From the NCBI GenBank assembly GCA_902492505.1, contig CABULU010000001.1, forward strand, positions 62,001-126,000: DNA of 64,000 nt, written 5' to 3'. Numbering within the stretch: position 1 is the stretch's first letter; each line of letters begins with the position of its first letter. The DNA is from an uncultured Eubacteriales bacterium. GTDB lineage: Bacteria; Bacillota; Clostridia; Oscillospirales; QAKW01. The notes under the pieces were generated by a model that saw only the letters and a list, made by a program, of their open reading frames with translations, made no database searches and was not told where the DNA came from. Of this stretch, positions 53,190 to 63,603 are shown piece by piece. A program made the translations under genes and the position numbers.

Positions 53190-56100
53190 TTATTTTACAA
53201 AACTCTGATGAAATCTTGTAATTATAGTTGCAACCTGTGCGCGCGTAGCATAATCCCGCGGTGCAAAGTTGTGTTCGTCCATGCCGTCTATTATTCCGGC
53301 TCTCTGGCAGATTTCAACCGCCTCTTTGGCGTAGTTTTGAATTCTGCTTTCGTCATTGAAGGTTTTCTTTTCAACCCGTTCATCAAGCACAATACCCGCA
53401 AATTTTGCATACCTTACAATCATCGTGCAAATCTGCTGTCTCTGTACATTATCATTGGGTGAAAATTTATCGCTGTCCGTGCCGTCAACAATTCCGTTTT
53501 CAAAAGCCCATTTAACAGCCGGTGTATACCACTTACCGGACGGTACATCGCTAAATGCCGTTTCAACTTCGCGGTTTTCCGTGTCTACGCCGCTCATGTT
53601 CGCAAGAATTTGGACAAACATGGCTCTTGTGAGCGTCATTGCCGGTGCAAATACCGTTTCATCAGTTCCGTTCATCAGCTCATATGTTGCTACATAATCA
53701 ATGTAGCTCTTGTACCATCTGCCGCTTTCTACGTCGCTGAACTGCTTTGAACTGTCTGTAAGCTCCTTGTCGGGTTCGGGAGTAGGTTCGGGCTCGGGTT
53801 CGGGTTCGGGCTCAGGTTCGGGTTCAGGTGTTGGGTCGAGCTTTGTGCCCTGCGCGGTTCTGACTTCTTCCTCACCGCAGTATTCACATTTCCTTGTCTC
53901 TGTGCCGTCCGCTTCCACAGTGGCGTCGTTGTTATAAACAAATTCGCCCCATTTATGTGCGTCCGGGTTTACGGGAATAGCCTCGACTTTTGTATGGGAA
54001 CTGTCGTTTTTGCATGTAAAGAGCTTTTCGCCCTGTGCCGAGCATGTGGGTTCTTTTGTAATTACTCCGTTGTCCCATGCGTGTTCATCGGCGTCAATAG
54101 GAATTGTCTCAGTCCTTGTATGAGAACTGTCATTACGGCAGGTAAACAACAGCTCACCCTCTTGCGAACAGGTCGGCGTTTTTGTTACCGTTCCGTTATC
54201 CCAATTGTGACCGAGCGCAGAATCCTCCTTAATTCTTGTGTCCGTATACGTACAGCCGTATGTGGTACAGTGTGCAGTTTCGGTTCCGTTATTCTCGCAG
54301 TCCGCGTCATTGTTGGAAACATATTCACCGAAACTGTGTTTTTTCAGTGCATTTTCCGCATTTGTCAGCATATTTACGGCGGCTGATACATCGGCGGCGC
54401 TTTCAAACAATTCTGCCGCCGCTTCAGCGTTTGATATCGCTGTCAGCAGTGCGTCAAATGTGGGAGTGCAGTATAAGTTACTGTCGTTGCTTATCTGTTT
54501 TGTGCGTTTGAGTACGGTGTTGAATTCACTCTGGTCTATAAGTCCGTTTACTGCACTTTCAAGCTCTGTGCATGCCTGCATTATTTGTCTTGCATTCGGG
54601 GAAATTATTGCTTTGACCTCGTCGATTTTGTCCGTCAGCACTTTGTATGATGCTGCTGTGTACCTGTGGTCGCTGTTTTTTATCTTCTGTGCATCCGCTA
54701 TTGCACTGAGCATCCTTTCGGTGTCAGGCGTCAGATTATCCATTGCTTCAACCAACTCCTGCATCGCCTCGGTAATGTTTTCCGCGCGCAGAGTAACTGC
54801 TGATTTCAGGCTGTAGGTACTTAAATTGTTTTCGCCGTAAAACGTTTTTGCGGTTTCGTACTTTTCAAGGAAATTCTCCGCCGAAACCTCGGTGTAATAT
54901 TCAAACTCCTCGCTGTTTTTTATAATTTCGGCATTTTTTAGGATTTGACCGTAATTCTCCGCTTCCAGAGTGATTTTATCTATTGCATCCTGCAGCGCGT
55001 TGTATGCGGCATTGATTTCCGTCAGTGTGCTTTGCGTTCTTTCTGCGGTTTTTACGGCTGAATTAATTGCCGCGTTCAGTTCCGTTATCTGATGCTGAGA
55101 GCAGCTTGTTGTATCGATTTCACTCGCACTTTCAGTAAGACTGTCAAGCTCGAGCAGCTTTTGAGCGATATCCGCCGCAAGGTTTATTTTCTGAGCTGCG
55201 TTGTCTGCCTGTGTCTTGTCTGCTTTATCGCTGTGAATTATGTATTCACCGTCTTTTGCAGCGAGCCTGATACGTTCTAAAGCGTACTCGCGGTAACCGC
55301 TTGCGCTTTCAAAACCTGCCGCGCGCTCAAGCGCAGTATAAAGCGCACTCATATCGGCGGAGTTTATGTCAATTTCAAGAACCCACTGTTCTGAAGAGGT
55401 GTTGTTTGAAATGCTGACGGTGTATACGGCGTCGTTGACCGCCGGGATTTCGGTTATATCCGAGACTCCGCTGACAGTGATCGAGTTACCGCCGCTTTGA
55501 ATAATATAGTCATTGAGCGAGAAGGTGCTCTTTCCGGCGCCGAGCGTCAGCTTCAGTGTTTTGTCGGAGCTGTTTACCTTGATTTTATCTGAAAACTTAT
55601 AGCTTGTCAGTCCGTCGGAACGTATTGTAAGCGCATAATTTTGATATTGCCAGTTGTTGACGGTGTTGCTGCCGCCCAGTATTTTCCTACCGGCGCCTGT
55701 AATAAAGCTGTCTGAATATACATTGTAGTAGTTCCCGGACAAATCAAGCACGCTGTTGTTTGACGGGTTATTAATTACGCCTGCGACGCCTACAAATCTG
55801 TTGCCCGAAATATTCATTTTCAGCATTTCGTTTGGCTGGGCCGTGTCGTTGAAGGCAATAAATGACGCAGTTTTTTCGGTGCTGCTCAAAAACAGATTGT
55901 TTTGTATGCTTATATCGCTGTAAGCGTAGGGAGACACGGTAAATCCCGCGGCTTTGGTCTGGAAGTTGTAAAAGCAGTTGCCTGTAATGTTTAGCTGCGC
56001 TGTTTGGCTCTGACCGTTGTTTGCATGGTTTCTGCCTTCGAAATACAGATAATTTCCGGCTGATGTATCAATACCGTTTCTCAGATTACAGTTTTTAACC

Positions 56101-59100
56101 GACAGTCTGCCGTCTCTTTGTTTTGAACTCATTTTCCACCAGCCGAGCAGGCTTACCTGTGATTTTTCAAGGTCACAGTATAGACCGTCTATCGTAAAAT
56201 CACTCGGTAGATATTCGTTAAGCAGTCTGTTTCTGCCTTCGTAAATTTCGGTGCTGCACATTACCTTTTCAACACGAACGTTTTTCATAACACCTATATC
56301 AGTGTTGTTTCCACCCTGCTCGTTGTTTAAGTTGGAAAATGTAAGTGTGTAAACGGTAGAATAATATCCGTAAGGGCTGGCAGCGAGAGTTTCCTCATGC
56401 TCGATAACGATGTTTTCGAGCGTTATTTTTGTCTGTTTGCTGCTGGCGCCGCGCAGAGTATCGTAAAATCGTCCGCGCAGAGTAATGCCTTTTATCTCGA
56501 TATTTGTGCCGGATGCGTCGGGAGATATGGATATCGAATCTATTTCGCTCTGACCGTATGAGCCCCAGTCGTCGCTTAGCGTCCAGTCGGAGGAGATGTC
56601 ATCCGATACAGGAGTATTGGGATTTACATCATAATTTATGCCGTATACGGAGGTATCCGCGGGGATTATAAGCTCGCCGTCAATCTTTGTATCGGGAATT
56701 ATAATCTGAATATGTCCGTTTGAGCGCACTGCGTTTATTTCATCGATATCCGAGAATGCGTTTTCACCGACGGTGAATCTGTAATACCTGCCTTTCCAGC
56801 TGCGTATTATAATGTCCCTTTGGCTGTAAAGGGCGATATCCGGGCTGAGAAGATACGCGGTGCTTTGAATTTGTCCGAGCGGGTCTGAAAAGCTTTCTTT
56901 AAAGTAGCCGATTTCATTTGCCTCCAGCGTGACGCTGTAAGTACGCTGTGCACCGTTTTTGGAAAGCTTCAGAGTGTATTCGGTATTTCCCGCCATTACA
57001 TCTTTATAGCTGATGCTTGTTACGGGTACGCTGCTGTCAAAGGGATACAGTGCCTTGTCAACGCCGCTTCCCTTTGTAATAAATTCGAGTACACCCGTTA
57101 TATTTTCCGTCAGCATTACATTCAGCTTTTGTTCTTCAGGGAGAATCTGAAGCATTGTTTTTCCGCCGCCAAACAGAGCATTTGTGACGTCAAAGTCGGT
57201 GCTGAGAGTATTTAAAGAAAAGTCACAGTAATACGGCAGTGTGACCGCACCTATCGGGTCTGTATTTCCGTCGGGACCTGAAACGTATTCGGGGGCTTTT
57301 CCGGTTTTATCAGATACTGAAGTGAAAGTGTCTGACAGGTAATTGCCTGAAAAATCAAAGCTCAGCTTTGCAAGATTTTCGTCCGTAACTTGGTTCATAT
57401 TGGGCAGATAGGAGGTTATGCCTATAAAGCGGTTGCGGTGGACGTTCATTGTCATCGGATTGGTAAAAAACGCGCTGTTTCCTTCGATAGCAGTGTCCAC
57501 CTCGTATCCGCCCTGCTGACTGAACAGATTATCCTCTATTGTCACGTTAATATCGGGAAGCTGTGCCGATACTGAAATAATGCCCCACTGCGCACTTGCA
57601 CAGTTTAAGAACGCATTGTTGTAAATTGAAAGTTTACCGCTTTGATAATCACCCGATGTTAGCGGTGTTGTGCGTATACGCACGGCACGTGTAAGAGCGC
57701 CTCCGGTAAAGCAGCTGTTTTTAACTGTATAGTCCATGTCGTGGCGCATGTTCATGTTTGCGTCAACGTCGAATATGCTTACGCTCATGCTGGAATTTTC
57801 TATATATGCACCGTCAAACACAAGTGTATCAAGATATTTTCTTATGAGCGCAGAGCCGTTGAAGCCGGTCATGCGCAGATTTTTAACAGTCAGTGAATTG
57901 TAATTGAAGGTGGTGTCCTGCGCCGTGTAAAGATGTCCCGTCTGGTTTACGGATTTTATATTCTGCAGGTACATGTTGTCTGAACGCTTGCCGGTCACGT
58001 TCAGTGATATTGAGTTATCGCTGTCTGTTCTTGAGCCCACGTCAACATCGTCTACTCCGAGTTTTCCGCTGCCCGTAAGCTTTATACCGTCTATCAGAAT
58101 AAAGAACTCCATGCGCTCGTCAGCGGCATTTTCCGCGTCCTGAACATTTTTTTCAAGCGATAGGTCATCGTTGCCCGAAACTCTTGTCGAGCGATAAATT
58201 CTGTCGGTGAATACCGTTTCGTGCTCGCTGTCCCATGCCGTATTTTCGGCTATGCTGCCTCCCGGCAGAAGCTCTGAGACGTCAGCGGACGGGTCGTTTG
58301 GATTTATGCCGGCATTTGTTCCGAGTATCATTGCGCGGTAGTAAACCTTGATGGCGCCGTAGCTGCCCTCGGTAAATATAAATACCGGTGTATCATGCAG
58401 AATGTCGGGGTTGGTGCCAAGCCAGTGCGCATATGCCGAATCAAAGTTCGCAAAATGGCGGTTGCTGTCAAACGGCTGGGTATACTGCTCTCCCCGGAAG
58501 GTAAAGCTTATATTTCCGGATGATGTATTTGCCCAATCTGCGTCTATAATATATGCGGTGTTGGGGTAGCTGTCATAATCGGGAGTAAGACCGGCGGACG
58601 CAGGACGAACAACGCGCAGTGTGTAGTCGATACTCTGCGTGCCGTCCGTAACACGTATGATGTAATTCTTTTCGGTGCCGCTTTCAATCCCATCTGCCCT
58701 TGTTACGGATTGACCGTTGTACATGAGCTGTGAGGACGTACCATCAGCTGTTTTTACGAATATATCCGCGCCCGATGAAGTTTCCGGCAGGGTCAGTGTG
58801 TAGCCGCCCGTATATTCGTTAAAGGCAATGACTCCTCTGTCCGCAATTATATCGTGTATGGAAAGTAACGCCGGCACATTACGGTGGATTTTGAGAGTAA
58901 ACGTGGTATAGACGTAAGGATTGTCGGGAACGCTGATTGTAACTTTTACGGTTGTAATAAGATTGTTAACCGAAATATCCGACATATCAGCAGTTTCGCC
59001 GTCGAGCAGGTATACACCGGATATAATCAGGTCGGACAGATTATCTATATATCCGTCGGTAAAGTCGATTTTTTGTCTGTCGCTTTCAACAAACAGCTCC

Positions 59101-62100
59101 AGTACCGAGTTTATGCTGTCAAATATGAGCCCGTCTTTTTCGGAGAACAGCACCTCTACCGGATTTTTGATTTTTGTCAGCGCATAGTCTTCGTAATATG
59201 CGCTGCAAAGAGCAAAGCCCGTGGGGCAAATGCCGTCGTCAGCTATAATAAAATCTTCACTGTACGGAGCAAGGTAATTTTCGGAAACGTCAATAAAAGT
59301 ATTTGTACTGTCGTAGTTTGCAGCGGCAAAATAGCTTGAAAATCCTACTATACGATTGTTTTTAAAAGAGAAGCCGCTGCCGGTGTATTCGGTGTTTTTG
59401 TAATTAATTTCAAAAAGTACCGGCGACTCTGTTTTGTGTATAAAGGTATTGTCCTCGATAGTAAGACTTGTATATGCCTGAGGAGACAGAGAGATAAGCG
59501 CGCCGATCTGATTACCGATGCTTTCAAACACACTGTTTTTTACGGTGTAGGCTATGGCGTTAGCACCGACTGTTACGCCGTCGCGTGAATCTGTTAAAAA
59601 CGCGCCGCTTGCAGAGCTTACGTTAAACCGGCTGTCGGAAATTAAAATTTCGCAGTCACCAGAATACAGGCTGCTGTTCCAGTGTGCGTCAAAAAGCCGC
59701 GTCAGAGCGCCGTTACTGTAGCTGTTGGTAATTGAAAGCTTTGAGGGAAGCGCGCCACCGAACAGTATTTTATTTTGGCTTTCGTCCGACGGGATATTTT
59801 TAATGTAAACTCCGTCAAGAATATATTCATTGTGCAGGCTTTGTACGGACGGGCATCCGACATTAAACTGTCTGTATCCGTTTTGTGCATCACCTTGTGC
59901 GTTTATCAGCGAGTTTTTAAAAGTGATGCTGCCGTTTTGAGTTCTTGTAAGATCAGAAACTGCGCCGCAAAGCTCGACACCGGAAATTGTGACGTTTGCA
60001 CAGGACAGAGTAATTCCGGAAACCTTTGAGGTTTTCCCGCTGCTCCATGCAAGTCCGGCTCCCCACTCGTCCGTACCGCTGCCGGCAGCGGCGGCGCTTT
60101 TATAATTTTCACCGTAAATCTGACAAGGAGCGGTGATGTTAAGCTCACCGTAGCTGCCGTAAGGCAGAATTATCTGAGGTATACCGCTGCCGGCGGCAGC
60201 AAAGATTTCTTCAAGCGTTGCAAATGCGTTCTGTCCGACGGTAAACGAATACGTTCTACCGTCAAAGCTCTGTCTGAAAACTGCGCCGTTTGACATGTCC
60301 GCTGTCTCAGGAGATAAAAGATACGCCGTATTTTGTATAGTACCCTCTGGGTCAGACCAACCGCTTGCAAAGTCATCAACAGCATTTTCACCGTAAAGCT
60401 TTACAGTAATCACTTTTGAGGCGGAGCCCTTAACGGCTTTTGCATAGACCGTTGTGACAGCGTTTTGAGCCGGTGCTGAAATTGATGTTATGCGGGAAGC
60501 ACAGCTGCTGTCAGAAAAAAATTCTGCGGTTACTGCACTGTCTCGAAAATACAGCGCTGGGTTTTGGATATTTGTGCCACAGGTGTATGACGCCGTGATA
60601 AGCGAATTATCGTTGTCAATGCTTACATAGTCCGCATCCTCATAAAAGCTGACGCCGGATACGTCCAGCATGCCGTCATAGACGGTCATGGCAAAGTCTT
60701 CATAATATACAAGGTTGTCAATGTCAATAGGGTCGGAATAGGGCGTTGTACTAAAGTACTGGCTTGTAGTTCCCAATACGTCGGCATGACTGTTATATGA
60801 CGGCGCAAAATAGTTATAGTTAAAGTCCGCTGTTATGTATGTTACATTGTCGGGCATGTTGGGGAAAAGGCTTGTGTAGCCAATAACCCTGTTGCGGTTG
60901 ACATACATGGCGTATGCGCCCTGCTGATAGCTTGTGTTGCCGTTCAGAAAAGTGTTTTTCGCTGTGGTATTATAGCTTTGGTCGGCAATAAAGATATTGT
61001 TTTGTATGTTTATCTCGTAGCTTGAGTCCTTGTGAGATTTTGTGCTGTAAAATGTAAGCGCACCATAGCTTCCGCTGTTATGCTCGTAAAACAGGTTGCC
61101 GTTTAGCGTGACCTTGCTTTTATGCTCTGAATCTTTATATCTGAAATTAAGATTGTAGCCAGCCGAGCATTTGTACATATACGAATTCTGCATAAGAAAA
61201 GAAAATTCATACGGAGCGATAAGCTGGCTTTGTGAAATGGAGCCGGAGCTGTTGGCAAAATATACCCCGTCCAGTCGAACGTGCGAGGCGTTTGCACCGA
61301 AAAAGCTTTTTACCTTGGTGCCGTCACTGCGTATGTTTTTAAAATCGTAGCAGTTTACGTTGTTTGCCGACTGAGAGTCATCTATATAAAAAGAGGCGTT
61401 TGTAGTGACAATGTCGTTGTTTTGCACAGTCACTGACATTGTACGTTTTTTTGCACCTGTTGTGTCGGCAAGCGTTAGAAAATTAGACGCAGCCGAAAAT
61501 TTGACTCCGTCGATTATAAGCGAAAATTCGGTTTCGTTTGAGGCGGCCTGCTCGTATTTTTGATTTGTCAGAGAGCTGTTTACCTGTGTCGAACGGGAAA
61601 AACCGTTTGAAATCACGGTTTCGCTGCCACGTAGGGTATTTTTATTCCAGCCCGTTTTGGGATTAGCCGTTGACAGATCGATGTCGGCATTTGGCGAAAT
61701 GCCTGCGTTTGCGCCTAAAATCACCGCGTTATAGCGTACGGTGAGCCTTGTTTCGGTATAGGTTCCCGGAGCAAGTATAAAAACAGGAACCTCCTTTGCC
61801 ATCTGGCTGTTTATGCTGCCGTCAGACTCCGTGTAAAGTGATTCAAAATAGGAGTATGCCGCTGAAAAGCTTGAAAAATGGCGCTGAGGATTGTAGGTCT
61901 CATTATACGTATTACCGCGGAATTCAAAGGAAAGACTTGTGTTCGAGGTTAAGTTAGTCCATTGTGGATTAACAATATACGCTTCTTGCAGAAGAGACGA
62001 GTAGTCAAGAACAGCACCTATGCTTTCCTGATCTGTCTGTGCACTTTTAACGCCGGAACTTTCGGCGAATGCGAAAAGTGAAAGACCCTGTACGGGACAC

Positions 62101-62162
62101 AGCGCCGTAAAAATCGTGAGTGCCAAAGTGAAAGCTAAAGCTCTTACTCTCTTTTTAAACAT
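53190..62162 (-). CDS. Giant surface protein: duplicated beta-helix modules, FIVAR repeats, Cys-rich repeats and SLH anchor
   Basis: 2990 residues from ATG 62162 (AAGGAG 9 nt upstream). Signal peptide about 1-33. Residues about 45-2260 are parallel beta-helix-like regions arranged A1 (about 50), B1 (about 600), A2 (about 1195), B2 (about 1760). A units begin with W.N..S..SF.FRG..Y..., B units with SDP.G.IQ.TAYLLSP. Between them are small beta-sandwich linkers. Then about 2265-2605 helical FIVAR-like repeats, 2607-2765 repeats of HxWDNG..TK.PTCS..GE.LFTC, a Pro-Glu linker (about 2774-2796) and three SLH repeats (2806-2990). Beta-helices of this kind bind or cut polysaccharides; no catalytic site is obvious. 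Probably an adhesin or glycan-binding surface protein. Confidence 0.87.
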   Translation of the reverse strand: MFKKRVRALAFTLALTIFTALCPVQGLSLFAFAESSGVKSAQTDQESIGAVLDYSSLLQEAYIVNPQWTNLTSNTSLSFEFRGNTYNETYNPQRHFSSFSAAYSYFESLYTESDGSINSQMAKEVPVFILAPGTYTETRLTVRYNAVILGANAGISPNADIDLSTANPKTGWNKNTLRGSETVISNGFSRSTQVNSSLTNQKYEQAASNETEFSLIIDGVKFSAASNFLTLADTTGAKKRTMSVTVQNNDIVTTNASFYIDDSQSANNVNCYDFKNIRSDGTKVKSFFGANASHVRLDGVYFANSSGSISQSQLIAPYEFSFLMQNSYMYKCSAGYNLNFRYKDSEHKSKVTLNGNLFYEHNSGSYGALTFYSTKSHKDSSYEINIQNNIFIADQSYNTTAKNTFLNGNTSYQQGAYAMYVNRNRVIGYTSLFPNMPDNVTYITADFNYNYFAPSYNSHADVLGTTSQYFSTTPYSDPIDIDNLVYYEDFAMTVYDGMLDVSGVSFYEDADYVSIDNDNSLITASYTCGTNIQNPALYFRDSAVTAEFFSDSSCASRITSISAPAQNAVTTVYAKAVKGSASKVITVKLYGENAVDDFASGWSDPEGTIQNTAYLLSPETADMSNGAVFRQSFDGRTYSFTVGQNAFATLEEIFAAAGSGIPQIILPYGSYGELNITAPCQIYGENYKSAAAAGSGTDEWGAGLAWSSGKTSKVSGITLSCANVTISGVELCGAVSDLTRTQNGSITFKNSLINAQGDAQNGYRQFNVGCPSVQSLHNEYILDGVYIKNIPSDESQNKILFGGALPSKLSITNSYSNGALTRLFDAHWNSSLYSGDCEILISDSRFNVSSASGAFLTDSRDGVTVGANAIAYTVKNSVFESIGNQIGALISLSPQAYTSLTIEDNTFIHKTESPVLFEINYKNTEYTGSGFSFKNNRIVGFSSYFAAANYDSTNTFIDVSENYLAPYSEDFIIADDGICPTGFALCSAYYEDYALTKIKNPVEVLFSEKDGLIFDSINSVLELFVESDRQKIDFTDGYIDNLSDLIISGVYLLDGETADMSDISVNNLITTVKVTISVPDNPYVYTTFTLKIHRNVPALLSIHDIIADRGVIAFNEYTGGYTLTLPETSSGADIFVKTADGTSSQLMYNGQSVTRADGIESGTEKNYIIRVTDGTQSIDYTLRVVRPASAGLTPDYDSYPNTAYIIDADWANTSSGNISFTFRGEQYTQPFDSNRHFANFDSAYAHWLGTNPDILHDTPVFIFTEGSYGAIKVYYRAMILGTNAGINPNDPSADVSELLPGGSIAENTAWDSEHETVFTDRIYRSTRVSGNDDLSLEKNVQDAENAADERMEFFILIDGIKLTGSGKLGVDDVDVGSRTDSDNSISLNVTGKRSDNMYLQNIKSVNQTGHLYTAQDTTFNYNSLTVKNLRMTGFNGSALIRKYLDTLVFDGAYIENSSMSVSIFDVDANMNMRHDMDYTVKNSCFTGGALTRAVRIRTTPLTSGDYQSGKLSIYNNAFLNCASAQWGIISVSAQLPDINVTIEDNLFSQQGGYEVDTAIEGNSAFFTNPMTMNVHRNRFIGITSYLPNMNQVTDENLAKLSFDFSGNYLSDTFTSVSDKTGKAPEYVSGPDGNTDPIGAVTLPYYCDFSLNTLSTDFDVTNALFGGGKTMLQILPEEQKLNVMLTENITGVLEFITKGSGVDKALYPFDSSVPVTSISYKDVMAGNTEYTLKLSKNGAQRTYSVTLEANEIGYFKESFSDPLGQIQSTAYLLSPDIALYSQRDIIIRSWKGRYYRFTVGENAFSDIDEINAVRSNGHIQIIIPDTKIDGELIIPADTSVYGINYDVNPNTPVSDDISSDWTLSDDWGSYGQSEIDSISISPDASGTNIEIKGITLRGRFYDTLRGASSKQTKITLENIVIEHEETLAASPYGYYSTVYTLTFSNLNNEQGGNNTDIGVMKNVRVEKVMCSTEIYEGRNRLLNEYLPSDFTIDGLYCDLEKSQVSLLGWWKMSSKQRDGRLSVKNCNLRNGIDTSAGNYLYFEGRNHANNGQSQTAQLNITGNCFYNFQTKAAGFTVSPYAYSDISIQNNLFLSSTEKTASFIAFNDTAQPNEMLKMNISGNRFVGVAGVINNPSNNSVLDLSGNYYNVYSDSFITGAGRKILGGSNTVNNWQYQNYALTIRSDGLTSYKFSDKIKVNSSDKTLKLTLGAGKSTFSLNDYIIQSGGNSITVSGVSDITEIPAVNDAVYTVSISNNTSSEQWVLEIDINSADMSALYTALERAAGFESASGYREYALERIRLAAKDGEYIIHSDKADKTQADNAAQKINLAADIAQKLLELDSLTESASEIDTTSCSQHQITELNAAINSAVKTAERTQSTLTEINAAYNALQDAIDKITLEAENYGQILKNAEIIKNSEEFEYYTEVSAENFLEKYETAKTFYGENNLSTYSLKSAVTLRAENITEAMQELVEAMDNLTPDTERMLSAIADAQKIKNSDHRYTAASYKVLTDKIDEVKAIISPNARQIMQACTELESAVNGLIDQSEFNTVLKRTKQISNDSNLYCTPTFDALLTAISNAEAAAELFESAADVSAAVNMLTNAENALKKHSFGEYVSNNDADCENNGTETAHCTTYGCTYTDTRIKEDSALGHNWDNGTVTKTPTCSQEGELLFTCRNDSSHTRTETIPIDADEHAWDNGVITKEPTCSAQGEKLFTCKNDSSHTKVEAIPVNPDAHKWGEFVYNNDATVEADGTETRKCEYCGEEEVRTAQGTKLDPTPEPEPEPEPEPEPEPTPEPDKELTDSSKQFSDVESGRWYKSYIDYVATYELMNGTDETVFAPAMTLTRAMFVQILANMSGVDTENREVETAFSDVPSGKWYTPAVKWAFENGIVDGTDSDKFSPNDNVQRQQICTMIVRYAKFAGIVLDERVEKKTFNDESRIQNYAKEAVEICQRAGIIDGMDEHNFAPRDYATRAQVATIITRFHQSFVK
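53768..53830 (-). repeat. Hexanucleotide repeat encoding a Pro-Glu linker
   Basis: Repeated GGTTCG/GGCTCG units on the plus strand encode (PE)n between the Cys-rich repeats and SLH domains. Slippage could change linker length. Confidence 0.75.
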
Positions 62163-62175
62163 AATCTGCCGCTCC

Positions 62176-62209
62176 TTAGGCTTATAATTATACATAATTA
62201 TAAGCCTAA
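62176..62209. promoter_or_regulatory. Perfect 34-bp palindrome (operator candidate) in the giant gene promoter
   Basis: Arms 62176-62191 and 62194-62209 are exact reverse complements around a 2-nt centre. The palindrome covers the minus-strand -10 (62202-62197) and the predicted start near 62190, and ends at the ribosome binding site. Confidence 0.75.
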
Positions 62210-62225
62210 AATGAACGTTTGTCAA
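62197..62225 (-). promoter_or_regulatory. Consensus promoter of the giant surface protein gene
   Basis: Minus strand: TTGACA (62225-62220), exactly 17 nt, TATAAT (62202-62197), a perfect sigma-A consensus. Confidence 0.82.
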
Positions 62226-62239
62226 ATATTATAATAAAT

Positions 62240-62275
62240 ATAAACAGAGACGCAATTTTATACGTCTCCGTTTAT
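62240..62275 (-). terminator. Terminator of the CPA2 antiporter gene
   Basis: ATAAACAGAGACG and CGTCTCCGTTTAT pair with one mismatch, followed on the minus strand by ATTTATTATAA; the T tract is weak. Confidence 0.6.
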
Positions 62276-62279
62276 AATT

Positions 62280-63494
62280 TCAGTCTGTTATTTCCTTTGC
62301 CGTTATGTCAAGTGTCTGCTTTCCTTGACTGTCCCTAAAGCTGAGCTTCAAAAGCCCGGGCGTTAGCAGAGCGGCAATTATAACCACAAAAACAATTGCC
62401 GGAAAAATCCCCGGGGCTATGCAGCCCGCGTCGATTCCCTTCTGTGCCACCATCAGCGCAACCTCGCCGCGCGCAACCATACCCACGCCGACCGACAGCG
62501 ATTCGCGGCTGCTCATTCCGCTGATTTTTGCGGCAAGACCGCATCCTACAATTTTGGATATTATTGCGGCAATTAGCAATACGGCTGCAAAAATAATTAT
62601 TTCTCCTGTAATGTTACGCAGATCAGTTTTGATTCCGATACCGGCAAAAAATATAGGTGTAAAAACCATGTATGAAGCGACTGTCATTTTTTTTGCGACA
62701 AACTGGCGTGACTTTGAAAGATTGCAGAGTATAACTCCCGCAAAAAAAGCTCCGGTAATGTCCGCCACTCCGAAAAATTTCTCGGCACAGTAGGACATTA
62801 TAAAGCAGAAAGCGAGTGCCCATACGGCAATTCTGCGGCTTCTTCCGTGTTTTTTGGACACCAGCTTGAAAAGATAGTATGCCGCAAAGCCGATAATGAC
62901 GGTAAATATGAAAAACAGAAGAATCTGAATTATGACGCGCAACGGGCTTACAGTATTTGCACCGCCTAACCCGGATACAATGCTCAGCACGATAACACCA
63001 ATGATATCATCTATAATGGCGGCAGACAGCAGCGTTGTGCCTACCCGTGATTTCAGCTTACCCATTTCATTGAGTGTTTCAACCGTAATACTGACGGAGG
63101 TCGCAGCGAAAACAACGCCGACAAATACTGCACGTATAACGGTTGTAAAGTCCCACCTGTCCGCAAAAAACAACCAGTAAACGCCGCTGCACATAATTAT
63201 CGGCACAAAAACTCCCAGTACGGCGATAAGACAGGCGGCGGGTCCTGTTTTTTTGATTTCCTGAAGGTCTGTGTCAAGTCCTGCAATGAACATCAGCATT
63301 ATAACTCCGATTTCCGAGGCTTTTATAAGAAAATCGGATTGCTCCAGTATACCAAAGCAGGACGGACCGAGTATCACGCCCGCCAAAATTGCGCCTACTA
63401 CCTGAGGAAGATGAACCTTTTCGGTTATAAGTCCGAACACTTTTGTTGAAAGCAGTATTATCGCAAGTGACAGCAGAAATTCATATGACTCCAT
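62280..63494 (-). CDS. CPA2-family cation/proton antiporter
   Basis: 404 residues from ATG 63494; GGGAGAG lies 6-8 nt upstream and inside the longer reading from 63509. About 12-13 TM helices with LPQVVGAILAGVILGP, FIAGLDTDL, SAAIIDDIIGVIVL (ion-binding Asp pair), and ARGEVALMVAQKG. There is no TrkA-N domain, so this is the membrane part only (Kef/Nap type). It exchanges Na+ or K+ for H+ at the cell membrane. Confidence 0.93.
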   Translation of the reverse strand: MESYEFLLSLAIILLSTKVFGLITEKVHLPQVVGAILAGVILGPSCFGILEQSDFLIKASEIGVIMLMFIAGLDTDLQEIKKTGPAACLIAVLGVFVPIIMCSGVYWLFFADRWDFTTVIRAVFVGVVFAATSVSITVETLNEMGKLKSRVGTTLLSAAIIDDIIGVIVLSIVSGLGGANTVSPLRVIIQILLFFIFTVIIGFAAYYLFKLVSKKHGRSRRIAVWALAFCFIMSYCAEKFFGVADITGAFFAGVILCNLSKSRQFVAKKMTVASYMVFTPIFFAGIGIKTDLRNITGEIIIFAAVLLIAAIISKIVGCGLAAKISGMSSRESLSVGVGMVARGEVALMVAQKGIDAGCIAPGIFPAIVFVVIIAALLTPGLLKLSFRDSQGKQTLDITAKEITD

Positions 63495-63603
63495 TATATT
63501 CTCTCCCATTATGTTTTAAAGCATATGAATTATACAACTGCGGGATGATAAAATCAATATCAATTCAGAACAAAAAAACCGCGCTCAATCGTTGCTTTTT
63601 AAG

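Noticed and set aside
53710..53937. Repeat of six-base units considered as CRISPR or intergenic VNTR
   Set aside because: Repeats are in frame inside the giant gene and encode a Pro-Glu linker; no spacers.
58884..59339. 151-codon plus-strand frame within the giant gene
   Set aside because: Shadow of the beta-helix coding strand; the minus-strand frame is continuous for 2990 codons.
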